From an uncultured Lachnospiraceae bacterium (GTDB lineage: Bacteria > Bacillota > Clostridia > Lachnospirales > Lachnospiraceae): a stretch of 64,000 bases of DNA. The stretch covers positions 1 to 64,000 of the forward strand of contig CAKSBC010000004.1 of the NCBI GenBank assembly GCA_934438085.1, in the 5' to 3' direction. Positions 34,465 through 42,557 of this stretch are shown piece after piece; within the stretch, counting starts at the first letter, position 1, and every line of letters starts with the position of its first letter. The position numbers and the translations under genes were made by a program. The notes beneath the pieces are model-generated. The model had not been told where the DNA came from. It saw only the letters and a program-made list of their open reading frames with translations, and ran no database searches.

Positions 34465-35355
34465 ATGATCGTGATGACGTGCATATTGCTTGCGGCTGCT
34501 GCAGCAGGACTGTTTTTACTAAGAAGCAGTCATGAACGAAAGCAGCTAAAGGTCGAAAAATATAATATCGATAATATTCATTCACCGGAAAGCGGGCTTC
34601 GCATCGCTTTTATTTCAGATGTGCACGACAGACTTACAGCAAGCGGCATAGAAGAGATCGCAGCGGCTGTCAGGGAGGAAAAACCTGACGTGGTCATATT
34701 AGGCGGAGACATTATTACCTTTAACAGAAAAAAGGGACTTATTTGTGATACAAGGCTTGCAGCAGAGCTTATAGAAAAGCTGTCTGCCGCAGGTCCTGTT
34801 TTTTATGCAGAGGGAAATCACGAGCTTAAGTTTAAGGAAGCGTTACCTTCTGAATATGAAGCATTTACTTTAGAATGCAAGTCAAAGGGAGCACTGATAC
34901 TTTCAGACAGCAGACTTACATATAAGGGCGTTGATTTTTACTGTGCAGCATTAGGACAGGAATATTACAGGAAAATGTTTCCGGGTATCAGAGGAAAGCA
35001 AAGGATGCCGCAGTCCTATCTGATCAAAAAACTGGGAATGCCTGACACTAAGAAAATGAATGTGCTGTTGATGCATTCTCCTATGTATCTTAAAGAGGCC
35101 AGGGAATGGGGTGCAGACCTTGTTTTATCGGGACATTTCCACGGAGGGACTATAAGACTCCCGCTGTTGGGAGGCCTTATGACACCGCAGTTTCAGTTTT
35201 TTGTGAAGGAATGCGCCGGTGTACATAAGAAAAAGGACTGTACCATGATAGCGAATCGAGGTATAGGAACGCACAGTGTAAGGCTCAGGATCAACGATCT
35301 TCCGGAGCTTAGTATTATTGATATAAGGAAATCTGATGGCAGAGCCGATATATAA
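34465..35355 (+). CDS. Membrane-anchored metallophosphoesterase (YkuE-like)
   Basis: 296 residues: an N-terminal membrane anchor (about 3-20), then a calcineurin-like fold with ISDVHDR (about 50-56), GGDII (about 80-84), EGNHELKF (about 115-122), LMHSP and SGHFHGG. Related YkuE proteins act outside the membrane on UDP-sugar or lipid pyrophosphates; the substrate here is unknown. The AAAGGA site is rather far (15 nt). Its end overlaps scpA by 20 nt. Confidence 0.87.
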   Translation: MIVMTCILLAAAAAGLFLLRSSHERKQLKVEKYNIDNIHSPESGLRIAFISDVHDRLTASGIEEIAAAVREEKPDVVILGGDIITFNRKKGLICDTRLAAELIEKLSAAGPVFYAEGNHELKFKEALPSEYEAFTLECKSKGALILSDSRLTYKGVDFYCAALGQEYYRKMFPGIRGKQRMPQSYLIKKLGMPDTKKMNVLLMHSPMYLKEAREWGADLVLSGHFHGGTIRLPLLGGLMTPQFQFFVKECAGVHKKKDCTMIANRGIGTHSVRLRINDLPELSIIDIRKSDGRADI

Positions 35356-36133
35356 GCTTGAAAAACTGAATTTTGACGGACCTCTGGATCTTCTGCTTAA
35401 ACTTCTGGAAAAGAACAAGGTAGATATTTATGACATACCTATAGCAGATATTACGAATCAGTATCTTGACTATATGCAGAGCATGGATGAGGCGGATCTC
35501 GATATTATATCTGCATTTTTGGTCATGGCGACGACCTTGCTCGACATTAAATCACGCATGCTGCTTCCGAAAGAAGAGACTGAAGAGGAAGATGAAACAG
35601 ATCCGAGAGAAGAGCTCGTAAACAGACTTCTTGAATATAAGAGATATAAATATATCTCAAAGGGACTCGGGCAGTATGAGGAGCTCGCGGAGGGATATCT
35701 GTATAAGGATGCAGAGCTTCCTGAGGAGCTTAAAAGCTATGTGCCTCCGGTGGACCTGGATCAGCTTCTTAACGGCGTAGATATGGAGCTTCTGGGTGAG
35801 GTCTATGAAAGAGTGATGAAGCGAATGAAAAGCGCCGTAAATACTGCGGTTCAGGGCTTCGGAGTCATCAAGAAGGAAAGAGTTTCTTTGGTCAAATGCA
35901 TAGAAGGACTCAGAAACTATGCAAGAGGACACAGGAGATTTTCATTCAGACAAATGCTTAACAGCGGAGCTGACAAGACCGAGGTCGTGGTGTCCTTTTT
36001 AGCCGTCTTAGAGCTTATGAAGCTCGGCAAGATAACGGCAACGCAGGAGGAGCCTGATGACGAGCTTGAGGTCGAGGTCATAAGCGATGCAGATCTTGAT
36101 GATATAGATTTAAGCAATATCATTGATGAATGA
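35336..36133 (+). CDS. scpA: Segregation and condensation protein A
   Basis: Kleisin subunit of the bacterial SMC condensin; its ends bridge the SMC head and neck. 265 residues, opening with the family signature FDGPLDLLLKLLEKNKVDIYDI's beginning (FDGPLDLLL) at about 13-21, and ending in the C-terminal winged helix that includes TEVVVSFLAVLELMKLG. The start at 35336 has AAGGAA 5 nt upstream and lies inside the previous gene. Confidence 0.95.
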   Translation: MAEPIYKLEKLNFDGPLDLLLKLLEKNKVDIYDIPIADITNQYLDYMQSMDEADLDIISAFLVMATTLLDIKSRMLLPKEETEEEDETDPREELVNRLLEYKRYKYISKGLGQYEELAEGYLYKDAELPEELKSYVPPVDLDQLLNGVDMELLGEVYERVMKRMKSAVNTAVQGFGVIKKERVSLVKCIEGLRNYARGHRRFSFRQMLNSGADKTEVVVSFLAVLELMKLGKITATQEEPDDELEVEVISDADLDDIDLSNIIDE

Positions 36134-36222
36134 GCATTGGCAGGATATGGCTTAAGATAAGCTTTACTGCAGGATGAGGGTCAAGCTGCATTGATATTTT
36201 GACATTAACATACTGACTGATT

Positions 36223-36909
36223 ATGGACATGGGAATGGATAAAGAAATAAATAAAAATGAACAGCCGGGCGATGAACAGCTCTGTCTTGAGATAGACGGA
36301 GTGAGCATCGCTCCGAGGCCTGTAAAAAGCGATGCGCAGAAGATTATAGAGGCGGTGCTTTTTACATTATCAAGACCTGTAAGTGTTACTGAGCTTGCAA
36401 GAGCCTGCGGTGTGGAGAATGCCGAGGCTGAAAAAGAAACAAAGGCACTTATAAAGCTTCTTAACGATGAGAAGAGCTCACTTATTATAAAGGATATAGA
36501 CGGCAAATATCAGATGTGCACGAGCCCGGAGGTTTTTGATAATCTTGTAAGAGTTGTATCAACACCTAAAAAGCCTGAGCTCAGTGAGGTCATGATGGAG
36601 ACATTAGCCATTATAGCCAATAAAAATCCATCGACAAAGGTGGAGATAGAGAAAATAAGAGGCGTTAAGAGTGATTTCGCAGTTAACAAGCTCATAGAGT
36701 ACGGACTTGTTGAGGAAAAGGGCAGACTGAATGCACCGGGTAAGCCGATATTGTTCGGACCTACCGATGAATTCTACAGACGCTTCGGTGTGGATAAGGA
36801 GCATAGAATGCCGAAGGTCGGAGCAGAAACAGAATCTCTTATTGAAGATGAGGTTCAGGTCGAGATCAGGGATATACTCGGAGAAGAGGCAGAAACGGAT
36901 AACACATAA
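36223..36909 (+). CDS. scpB: Segregation and condensation protein B
   Basis: Dimeric winged-helix partner of ScpA in the SMC complex. 228 residues. The core starts at IIEAVLFTLSRPVSVTEL near 43-60 and ends near 195; before it is an acidic lead of about 40 residues, and after it about 25 acidic residues. LAIIANKNPSTKVEIEKIRG-like family block is present in the middle (LAIIANKNP). Three closely spaced ATGs (36223, 36229 and 36235) compete and none has a strong ribosome site. dut follows by 23 nt. Confidence 0.94.
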   Translation: MDMGMDKEINKNEQPGDEQLCLEIDGVSIAPRPVKSDAQKIIEAVLFTLSRPVSVTELARACGVENAEAEKETKALIKLLNDEKSSLIIKDIDGKYQMCTSPEVFDNLVRVVSTPKKPELSEVMMETLAIIANKNPSTKVEIEKIRGVKSDFAVNKLIEYGLVEEKGRLNAPGKPILFGPTDEFYRRFGVDKEHRMPKVGAETESLIEDEVQVEIRDILGEEAETDNT

Positions 36910-36932
36910 GCTAAGAAAAAGGAACAGAAATA

Positions 36933-37457
36933 ATGATGGAAAGAATAGCAAAATTCGAAAAGGTTTCCATAGAGCAGTTTACTAAGGATATGATGAAGCT
37001 GTTTGCAGATCGCGGCGGCATGGATGAGCAGAAGGCAAAGGATATTTATGAAGCCGTAAAGCTGCCGCAAAGAGCAACCTCAGGTTCTGCAGGCTATGAT
37101 ATATGTACGCCTATAGACATCACCTTAAAGCCGGGTGAGAGCATCAAGATCCCCACCGGTATAAGAGTGCGCATGAGAGAGGACTATTGCCTTTTCATAA
37201 TGCCGAGAAGCGGGCTTGGTTCTAAATTCCGCTTCCAGCTCAATAATACGACCGGAGTCATTGACAGCGATTACTATAACAGCGACAATGAAGGTCATAT
37301 ATTTGTGCCGATGATAAATGATTCCAGAGAGGATAAGACCGTAGTACTTAAGGCCGGAGATGCATTTGTTCAGGGAATATTTACTGTTTACGGCATTACA
37401 GAGGATGATGCTGTCGACGCAGGAAGAAACGGCGGCTTCGGAAGTACCGGAAGATAA
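36933..37457 (+). CDS. dut: dUTPase-family nucleotidohydrolase
   Basis: Probably hydrolyses dUTP to dUMP and pyrophosphate. 174 residues. An N-terminal helical extension of about 45 residues precedes the trimeric dUTPase fold: motif 1 ATSGSAGYDI (about 48-57), motif 2 PRSGLG (91-96), motif 3 GVIDSDY (108-114), and the Gly-rich arm RNGGFGSTG at the C-terminus. After motif 3, where dUTPases read RGE, this protein has YNSDNEGHI, a small insertion. The lead extension and altered motif suggest a subfamily found with scpAB rather than the classic enzyme. Confidence 0.85.
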   Translation: MMERIAKFEKVSIEQFTKDMMKLFADRGGMDEQKAKDIYEAVKLPQRATSGSAGYDICTPIDITLKPGESIKIPTGIRVRMREDYCLFIMPRSGLGSKFRFQLNNTTGVIDSDYYNSDNEGHIFVPMINDSREDKTVVLKAGDAFVQGIFTVYGITEDDAVDAGRNGGFGSTGR

Positions 37458-37473
37458 AGAAGATTTTACAAAG

Positions 37474-38115
37474 ATGAGTTTTGATCACGGAAAATCAATG
37501 CAGAAGAAAAGAATGTTAAATAAATCATATACCATAAGGCTTCTGTCATTTGCGGCAGCTGTATGCATATGCTTTACAGGCTGTGCAAGGGGTGCTGATC
37601 GCTATGAATTAAGAGATGAGGCGGTATCGCTTTATCAGCAGGGGGATTATCAGGGAGCTCTTTCAAAGCTTGATGAGGCTCTTAAGGCATCTGACGGTCA
37701 GGTATCAGGCCTGCAGTATGACATACTTAAATATAAGGCGGAGTGTGAGCTTCGAATAGGCAATTACAGCGAGGCCAAAACTGCTTATGAAGCGCTTGTA
37801 AAGCTTGATGAGGTTAAAGAAAATACAGATGAGTATAATAAGCTTCTTACTCAGCTGGATGCTCTTGATGCCATAAAAAGTGCGAATGAGCTGTTTGAGG
37901 CCGGCGAATACAGATCGGCTTATGAGGAGCTTGAAAAGTATGCTGCGCTTGACGGCACACTTGCAGGCCGCACAGCCTGGTACAACATGGCGGTCTGCCA
38001 GGAATACCTCGGTAAATTTGATGAGGCAGCAGAGCTTTTAAATCAATATACGGAGAAATTCACGGATGATGAAGCTGCAAAGAAGGAGTATGAATTCTGC
38101 AGAAGCAGAACATAA
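37474..38115 (+). CDS. TPR-repeat lipoprotein
   Basis: 213 residues from 37474 (an in-frame ATG at 37498 is an equally plausible start). A basic signal region is followed by a hydrophobic core and the lipobox FTGC, then about 170 helical residues with TPR-type repeats: AVSLYQQGDYQGALSKLDEA, a second unit with GNYSEAKTAYEAL, and a third with LGKFDEAAELL. Likely a lipid-anchored scaffold. It starts 16 nt after dut. I do not recognise a specific role. Confidence 0.8.
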   Translation: MSFDHGKSMQKKRMLNKSYTIRLLSFAAAVCICFTGCARGADRYELRDEAVSLYQQGDYQGALSKLDEALKASDGQVSGLQYDILKYKAECELRIGNYSEAKTAYEALVKLDEVKENTDEYNKLLTQLDALDAIKSANELFEAGEYRSAYEELEKYAALDGTLAGRTAWYNMAVCQEYLGKFDEAAELLNQYTEKFTDDEAAKKEYEFCRSRT

Positions 38116-38282
38116 GCCATATACTTGCATTTTGAATAGTTGTAGTTTATATTTTATTATTAGGCATTGCCGCAAATAAAGTGATATTGCGGTGAAAATA
38201 AGACAGCAGCTTCCGGCTTTACTGGAAGAACTGTTTAAAACCATATTTTATTAAAGGGAATTAAGAGAAAAGGAGAAATATT

Positions 38283-39569
38283 TTGGATTCCGGTGACGCG
38301 ACGCGATTGTTAATTCTGATCGTTCTTTTAGGCCTTTCGGCATTTTTTTCATCCTCAGAGACTGCTCTTACCGCAGTCAACAAAATTCGTATTAAAACAC
38401 TTGCCAACGACGGTGATAAGAGAGCAGTTACGGTAGAAAAGCTGCTTGATGATCAGCCGCGCATGATAAGTGCACTTCTTATCGGCAACAACATCGTAAA
38501 TACAGGGCTTACGGCTCTTGCAACAGTGACTGTTTCGGAGCTTTTCGGAAGCATATACGTAGGCCTTGCAACAGGTGTTCTCACCATACTCATTCTTATT
38601 TTCGGAGAGATAACACCGAAAAACTGTGCGGCTATTTATGCTGAAGATGTATCGCTTAGGGTAGGCGGGCTCGTCTATTCCTGGATGAGGATAGTAACTC
38701 CGGTCAGCATAGTTTTAAACGGCATAGTTAAAATAATTATGCGCATAGCAGGCATGGATTCGGAATGGAAGGATACTTATACAGAAAATGAGATCCGAAC
38801 CATAGTTGACGAGAGCCATGAAGACGGAGAGATAGAGACTGAAGAACGTGAGATGATAAACAATGTGTTCGACCTTGGCGAGAGCATGGCGAGAGATGTT
38901 ATGGTGCCGAGAGTCGACATGGTGTTCCTTAATGTTGACTCAAGCTATGAGGAAATATTGGATGTGTATCGTGAGCATATGTATACGAGACTTCCGGTAT
39001 ATGAAGGAGACACTGATAATGTCATCGGCCTTTTCAATATAAAGGATCTGCTTCTGCGTGATGATAAGAAGGAATTTTCTGTAAGAGATATGCTCAGAGA
39101 GGCATATTTTACGCATGAATATAAAAAGACCTCAGAGCTTATGCAGGAAATGCTTAAGAACTGCATAAGCTTAGCAATTGTCCTGGATGAATACGGCGAT
39201 ACCGTCGGACTCGTTACCATAGAGGATCTGCTTGAGGAGATCGTCGGAGATATTCGCGACGAGTATGACGAGGAAGAGGAAAACAGCATTGTCGAGATCA
39301 AACCGGGCGAATATATAGTTGACGGCTCGGCAAATCTTGATGATATAAGTGACAGGATCCCGGATTTTGATATTACCAGCGAAGAGTATGACTCTATAGG
39401 CGGTGTTATCATAGGGCTCCTTGACAGGCTTCCTGATGACGGAGACGAGGTCGTTACGCCTGAGGGCATCAAGCTCAAGGTTATTTCCATAGACCACAAC
39501 CATATAGATAAGGTGCATATTTTCATGCCGAAGGAGGACCCGGAAACTCATAAAGAGGACAAGGCGTAA
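38283..39569 (+). CDS. CNNM/CorC-type membrane protein with CBS pair
   Basis: 428 residues with a TTG start supported by AAGGAG 7 nt upstream. A CNNM/DUF21 membrane domain (about 1-190, four hydrophobic stretches, FFSSSETALTAVN near the start) is followed by two CBS motifs (about 205-330; VMVPRVDM and the GLVTIEDLLEEIVGDI block) and a C-terminal CorC/HlyC domain. The family is linked to magnesium or cobalt efflux and stress resistance. A monocistronic or leading gene ahead of coaX. Confidence 0.88.
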   Translation: MDSGDATRLLILIVLLGLSAFFSSSETALTAVNKIRIKTLANDGDKRAVTVEKLLDDQPRMISALLIGNNIVNTGLTALATVTVSELFGSIYVGLATGVLTILILIFGEITPKNCAAIYAEDVSLRVGGLVYSWMRIVTPVSIVLNGIVKIIMRIAGMDSEWKDTYTENEIRTIVDESHEDGEIETEEREMINNVFDLGESMARDVMVPRVDMVFLNVDSSYEEILDVYREHMYTRLPVYEGDTDNVIGLFNIKDLLLRDDKKEFSVRDMLREAYFTHEYKKTSELMQEMLKNCISLAIVLDEYGDTVGLVTIEDLLEEIVGDIRDEYDEEEENSIVEIKPGEYIVDGSANLDDISDRIPDFDITSEEYDSIGGVIIGLLDRLPDDGDEVVTPEGIKLKVISIDHNHIDKVHIFMPKEDPETHKEDKA

Positions 39570-39638
39570 ATATAGAAAGCTTCGGTATGTACATATACAA
39601 AATCAATAGCCTATAACGGCTTTATTAGGAGAAATGAT

Positions 39639-40433
39639 ATGATACTTGCCATAGATATGGGCAATTCAAACATTAAGATAGGTATAGTCGGTGAAAATGA
39701 CTATGTCATCGAAGAAAGAGTTACAACAGCCTACGAAAAGACAAGCCTTGAATATGCGAGCGACATTATGTCTGTGCTCGATTTCCATGATCTTAAGAAA
39801 AAGGATATAAGCGGGGCGATTATATCATCTGTTGTACCGCCGCTTACGGGCATCGTTACCACAGCAGTCAGAAAAGTGCTCAACCTTGAGCCTATGATCG
39901 TTTCCAGCGATATGAAGATGGATATTGCATTAAGCAAATTCAAATATCCAAAGGGCATAGGAGCAGATCTTATTGTAGGAGCTCAGGCAGCATTTAAAGA
40001 GTACAGTACACCTTGCATAGTTATAAACATGGGCACTGCTACAACTGTAACAGTGGTCGATTCGGACGGAGAATTCTTAGGCGGATCAATAATGCCTGGT
40101 ATGAAGCAGAGTGCAAATTCACTTGCGAGCAGTACGGCTATCCTTCCTGAAATCGATCTTGATAAGCCGGGCAGAGTCATATCCAGAGACACCGTTCAGT
40201 GTATGAGAAGCGGTATAGTTTACGGTATAGCCGGAGGCATTGATACTATTATTGAAAAGGCAGAGCAGGAGCTCGGCAAGAAATGCAATGTGGTTGCATG
40301 CGGAGGTATGGCAAGATTTGCGATACCTTACTGCAAACGCAGTATAATTATAGATGAAAAGCTGCTCATGAAGGGTCTTATGAGGCTTTATGAGCTCAAT
40401 AAAGACAGCTTCAATAAGGAGTGCAGAGCATAA
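39639..40433 (+). CDS. coaX: Type III pantothenate kinase
   Basis: Phosphorylates pantothenate at the first step of coenzyme A synthesis; the type III enzyme is not feedback-inhibited by CoA. 264 residues. DMGNSNIKIGI (6-16) is the ATP loop, GIGADLIVGAQAA near 107 aligns with the pantothenate-binding segment, and NMGTATTVTVVD near 131-142 and FLGGSIMPG follow. AGGAGAAA precedes the ATG. prfC starts 2 nt after its stop. Confidence 0.93.
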   Translation: MILAIDMGNSNIKIGIVGENDYVIEERVTTAYEKTSLEYASDIMSVLDFHDLKKKDISGAIISSVVPPLTGIVTTAVRKVLNLEPMIVSSDMKMDIALSKFKYPKGIGADLIVGAQAAFKEYSTPCIVINMGTATTVTVVDSDGEFLGGSIMPGMKQSANSLASSTAILPEIDLDKPGRVISRDTVQCMRSGIVYGIAGGIDTIIEKAEQELGKKCNVVACGGMARFAIPYCKRSIIIDEKLLMKGLMRLYELNKDSFNKECRA

Positions 40434-40435
40434 AT

Positions 40436-42043
40436 ATGACAAAGAACGAACAGCTTAAAAAGGAAATTGAAAAAAGACGCACCTTTGCGATAATATCACA
40501 CCCTGATGCCGGTAAAACAACACTTACCGAGAAATTCCTTCTTTACGGAGGAGCTATCAATTTAGCAGGTACGGTAAAGGGCAGAAAGGCAGCAAAGCAC
40601 GCGGTGTCTGACTGGATGGAGATAGAGAAGGAAAGAGGTATCTCTGTAACCTCATCAGCCATGCAGTTTGAGTTCGGAGGAAAGATAATCAATATTCTTG
40701 ACACCCCGGGACATCAGGACTTCTCTGAGGATACCTACCGTACACTTATGGCGGCAGACTCTGCAGTCATGGTCATTGATGGTTCAAAGGGTGTTGAGGC
40801 ACAGACTATTAAGCTTTTCAAGGTCTGTGTCATGAGAGGCATTCCGATCTTTACATTTATCAATAAGTTCGACCGTGAGGCAAGGGATCCGTTCGAGCTT
40901 CTTTCTGAGATAGAGGACGTGCTCGGTATTCATACTTGTCCTGTAAACTGGCCTATAGGCTGCGGAAAGAACTTCAAGGGCGTATATGAGCGCGAGTCTA
41001 AAAATGTCATAACCTTTAAGGCTGAAATGGGCGGAGCCAAGGAGCTTGAGACTCATAACTATCATATCGATGATCCTGAGGTCAGGGATATCATCGGCTT
41101 CATGAACTATGACAAGCTGATGGAGGACATGGAGCTTATAGACGGAGCTGCAGATGAGCTGGATCTTGATAAGGTGCTTCACGGTAAGCTGAGCCCTGTT
41201 TTCTTCGGATCAGCCCTTACAAACTTCGGTGTTGAGCCATTCTTAAAGAGCTTTTTAGCAATGACGACCCCGCCGCTTCCGAGAGTGAGCGATCAGGGAG
41301 TAATAGATCCGGTTGAAGAGGATTTCTCAGCATTTGTATTTAAAATACAGGCCAATATGAACAAGGCGCACAGAGACCGTATCGCGTTCATGAGGATCTG
41401 TTCCGGAGAATATGAAGCCGGCATGGAAGTAAACCATGTACAGGGAGGAAGAAAGATCCGTCTTACAATGCCTACACAGATGATGGCAGATGAAAGACAG
41501 ATCATACAGAAGGCATATGCCGGAGATATCATAGGTGTGTTTGATCCGGGTATATATTCTATTGGAGATACTCTTTGCCTCTCAAACAAGAAATTTAAAT
41601 ACGAAGGAATACCTACCTTCGCACCGGAGCATTTTGCGAGAGTGCGTCAGATAGACACCATGAAGAGAAAGCAGTTCTTAAAGGGTGTTATGCAGATCGC
41701 TCAGGAGGGTGCTATTCAGATATTCCAGGAGATCAATTCCGGTATGGAAGAGATCATAGTCGGAGTAGTCGGAGTGCTTCAGTTCGAGGTACTTACCTAC
41801 AGACTTAAAAATGAGTATAATGTCGAAGTCGGACTCGAACAGCTTCCTTATGAGTATGTTCGTTGGGTGGACAATGCTTCTGAGATCAATATCGACAAGA
41901 TACAGGGTACAAGCGATATGAAGAAGGTTCAGGATCTGAAGGGCAATCCATTGCTGCTTTTTGCGCATGAATGGAGCGTTCGTATGGTTCTTGACAGAAA
42001 TGAAGGTCTTAAGCTTTCTGAATTCGGGTCTGTGAAGGACTAA
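40436..42043 (+). CDS. prfC: Peptide chain release factor 3
   Basis: GTPase that recycles RF1/RF2 from the ribosome after termination. 535 residues. SHPDAGKTTLTEKF (G1), the switch I segment ERGISVTSSAM, DTPGHQDF (G3), NKFDREARDP (G4 with the RF3-typical RDP) and the later beta-barrel domains are all present. I use the ATG at 40436; an ORF can be read from a GTG at 40421 inside coaX. The AAGGAG site is 14 nt from the ATG, longer than usual. A terminator follows within 90 nt. Confidence 0.95.
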   Translation: MTKNEQLKKEIEKRRTFAIISHPDAGKTTLTEKFLLYGGAINLAGTVKGRKAAKHAVSDWMEIEKERGISVTSSAMQFEFGGKIINILDTPGHQDFSEDTYRTLMAADSAVMVIDGSKGVEAQTIKLFKVCVMRGIPIFTFINKFDREARDPFELLSEIEDVLGIHTCPVNWPIGCGKNFKGVYERESKNVITFKAEMGGAKELETHNYHIDDPEVRDIIGFMNYDKLMEDMELIDGAADELDLDKVLHGKLSPVFFGSALTNFGVEPFLKSFLAMTTPPLPRVSDQGVIDPVEEDFSAFVFKIQANMNKAHRDRIAFMRICSGEYEAGMEVNHVQGGRKIRLTMPTQMMADERQIIQKAYAGDIIGVFDPGIYSIGDTLCLSNKKFKYEGIPTFAPEHFARVRQIDTMKRKQFLKGVMQIAQEGAIQIFQEINSGMEEIIVGVVGVLQFEVLTYRLKNEYNVEVGLEQLPYEYVRWVDNASEINIDKIQGTSDMKKVQDLKGNPLLLFAHEWSVRMVLDRNEGLKLSEFGSVKD

Positions 42044-42129
42044 TAAAGTTAAATATATATGGAAAATATAAATTGCTGATGATATTATTGCAGATAGACA
42101 CATAGAGCAATTATATAGATTTTTTATGG

Positions 42130-42163
42130 GCATCTGTTGTGGAAATGCAGCAGATGCTTTTTT
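42130..42163 (+). terminator. Terminator of coaX-prfC
   Basis: Stem gcatctgttg / cagcagatgc (one wobble), 8-nt loop, then six T. Confidence 0.9.
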
Positions 42164-42206
42164 GTATATCAGACGTATTCAGAACTCAATCATAATAAGA
42201 GGCTGT

Positions 42207-42242
42207 CGCTTTAGAGAAATAAAACTCTTAAGCGGCAGCTTT
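42207..42242. repeat. Inverted repeat before the fab operator
   Basis: ctgtcgctttagag pairs with ctcttaagcggcag (one mismatch, one wobble) around an 8-nt A-rich loop; TTTAGTTTA follows. A second terminator-like structure that further insulates the fab promoter from upstream transcription. Confidence 0.55.
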
Positions 42243-42253
42243 AGTTTACTTAT

Positions 42254-42279
42254 ATTCTTGTTGACATATCAACAAGAAT
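42254..42279. promoter_or_regulatory. Palindromic operator 1 of the fab operon
   Basis: 11-bp perfect arms around a 4-nt centre: attcttgttga-CATA-tcaacaagaat. The core CTTGTTGA-N4-TCAACAAG (42257-42276) covers the -35 box. A MarR/FabT-type dimer site by symmetry and size. Confidence 0.75.
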
Positions 42280-42289
42280 GATATATAAT
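42261..42289 (+). promoter_or_regulatory. Near-consensus promoter of the fab operon
   Basis: TTGACA at 42261-42266, 17-nt spacer, TATAAT at 42284-42289: a full match to the consensus of the housekeeping sigma factor and the best promoter in the window. Such a strong promoter would need repression, which the two palindromes can provide. Confidence 0.92.
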
Positions 42290-42293
42290 GCGG

Positions 42294-42313
42294 CTTATTG
42301 ATTTATCAACAAG
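42294..42313. promoter_or_regulatory. Palindromic operator 2 of the fab operon
   Basis: CTTATTGA-N4-TCAACAAG, the same core as operator 1 with one changed base. It covers the expected transcription start; the centre-to-centre distance to operator 1 is 37 bp. Confidence 0.7.
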
Positions 42314-42331
42314 TTAACGGAGGACATGATT

Positions 42332-42553
42332 ATGATTTTTGAAACTATTGCAAAGCTTCTTGCTGACAGACTTGACTGCGATCCTGCTTCTATAAAGGCA
42401 GAGGATACCTTCCATGATCTCGGAATCGATTCTCTTGATACTGTAGATCTCCTTATGAGTCTTGAGGATGAGCTCGGAATCAGTGTTGAGCTTGATGAAA
42501 AGGTTGAAACAGTCGGAGAGCTTGCAGCTTTAGTTGAGAAAAAGAAGGGCTGA
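42332..42553 (+). CDS. acpP: Acyl carrier protein
   Basis: 73 residues. Ser34 in GIDSLDTVDL is the 4'-phosphopantetheine site; the protein is acidic and helical as expected. I start at 42332 (GGAGG 8 nt upstream); the ATG at 42326 is only 2 nt from that site. First gene of the fab operon; carries the growing acyl chain for all enzymes that follow. Confidence 0.96.
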   Translation: MIFETIAKLLADRLDCDPASIKAEDTFHDLGIDSLDTVDLLMSLEDELGISVELDEKVETVGELAALVEKKKG

Positions 42554-42557
42554 TAAA

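Noticed and set aside
38945..39526. A 193-residue - strand ORF opposite the CNNM/CorC gene
   Set aside because: Ser-rich shadow of a well-conserved gene; no family features.
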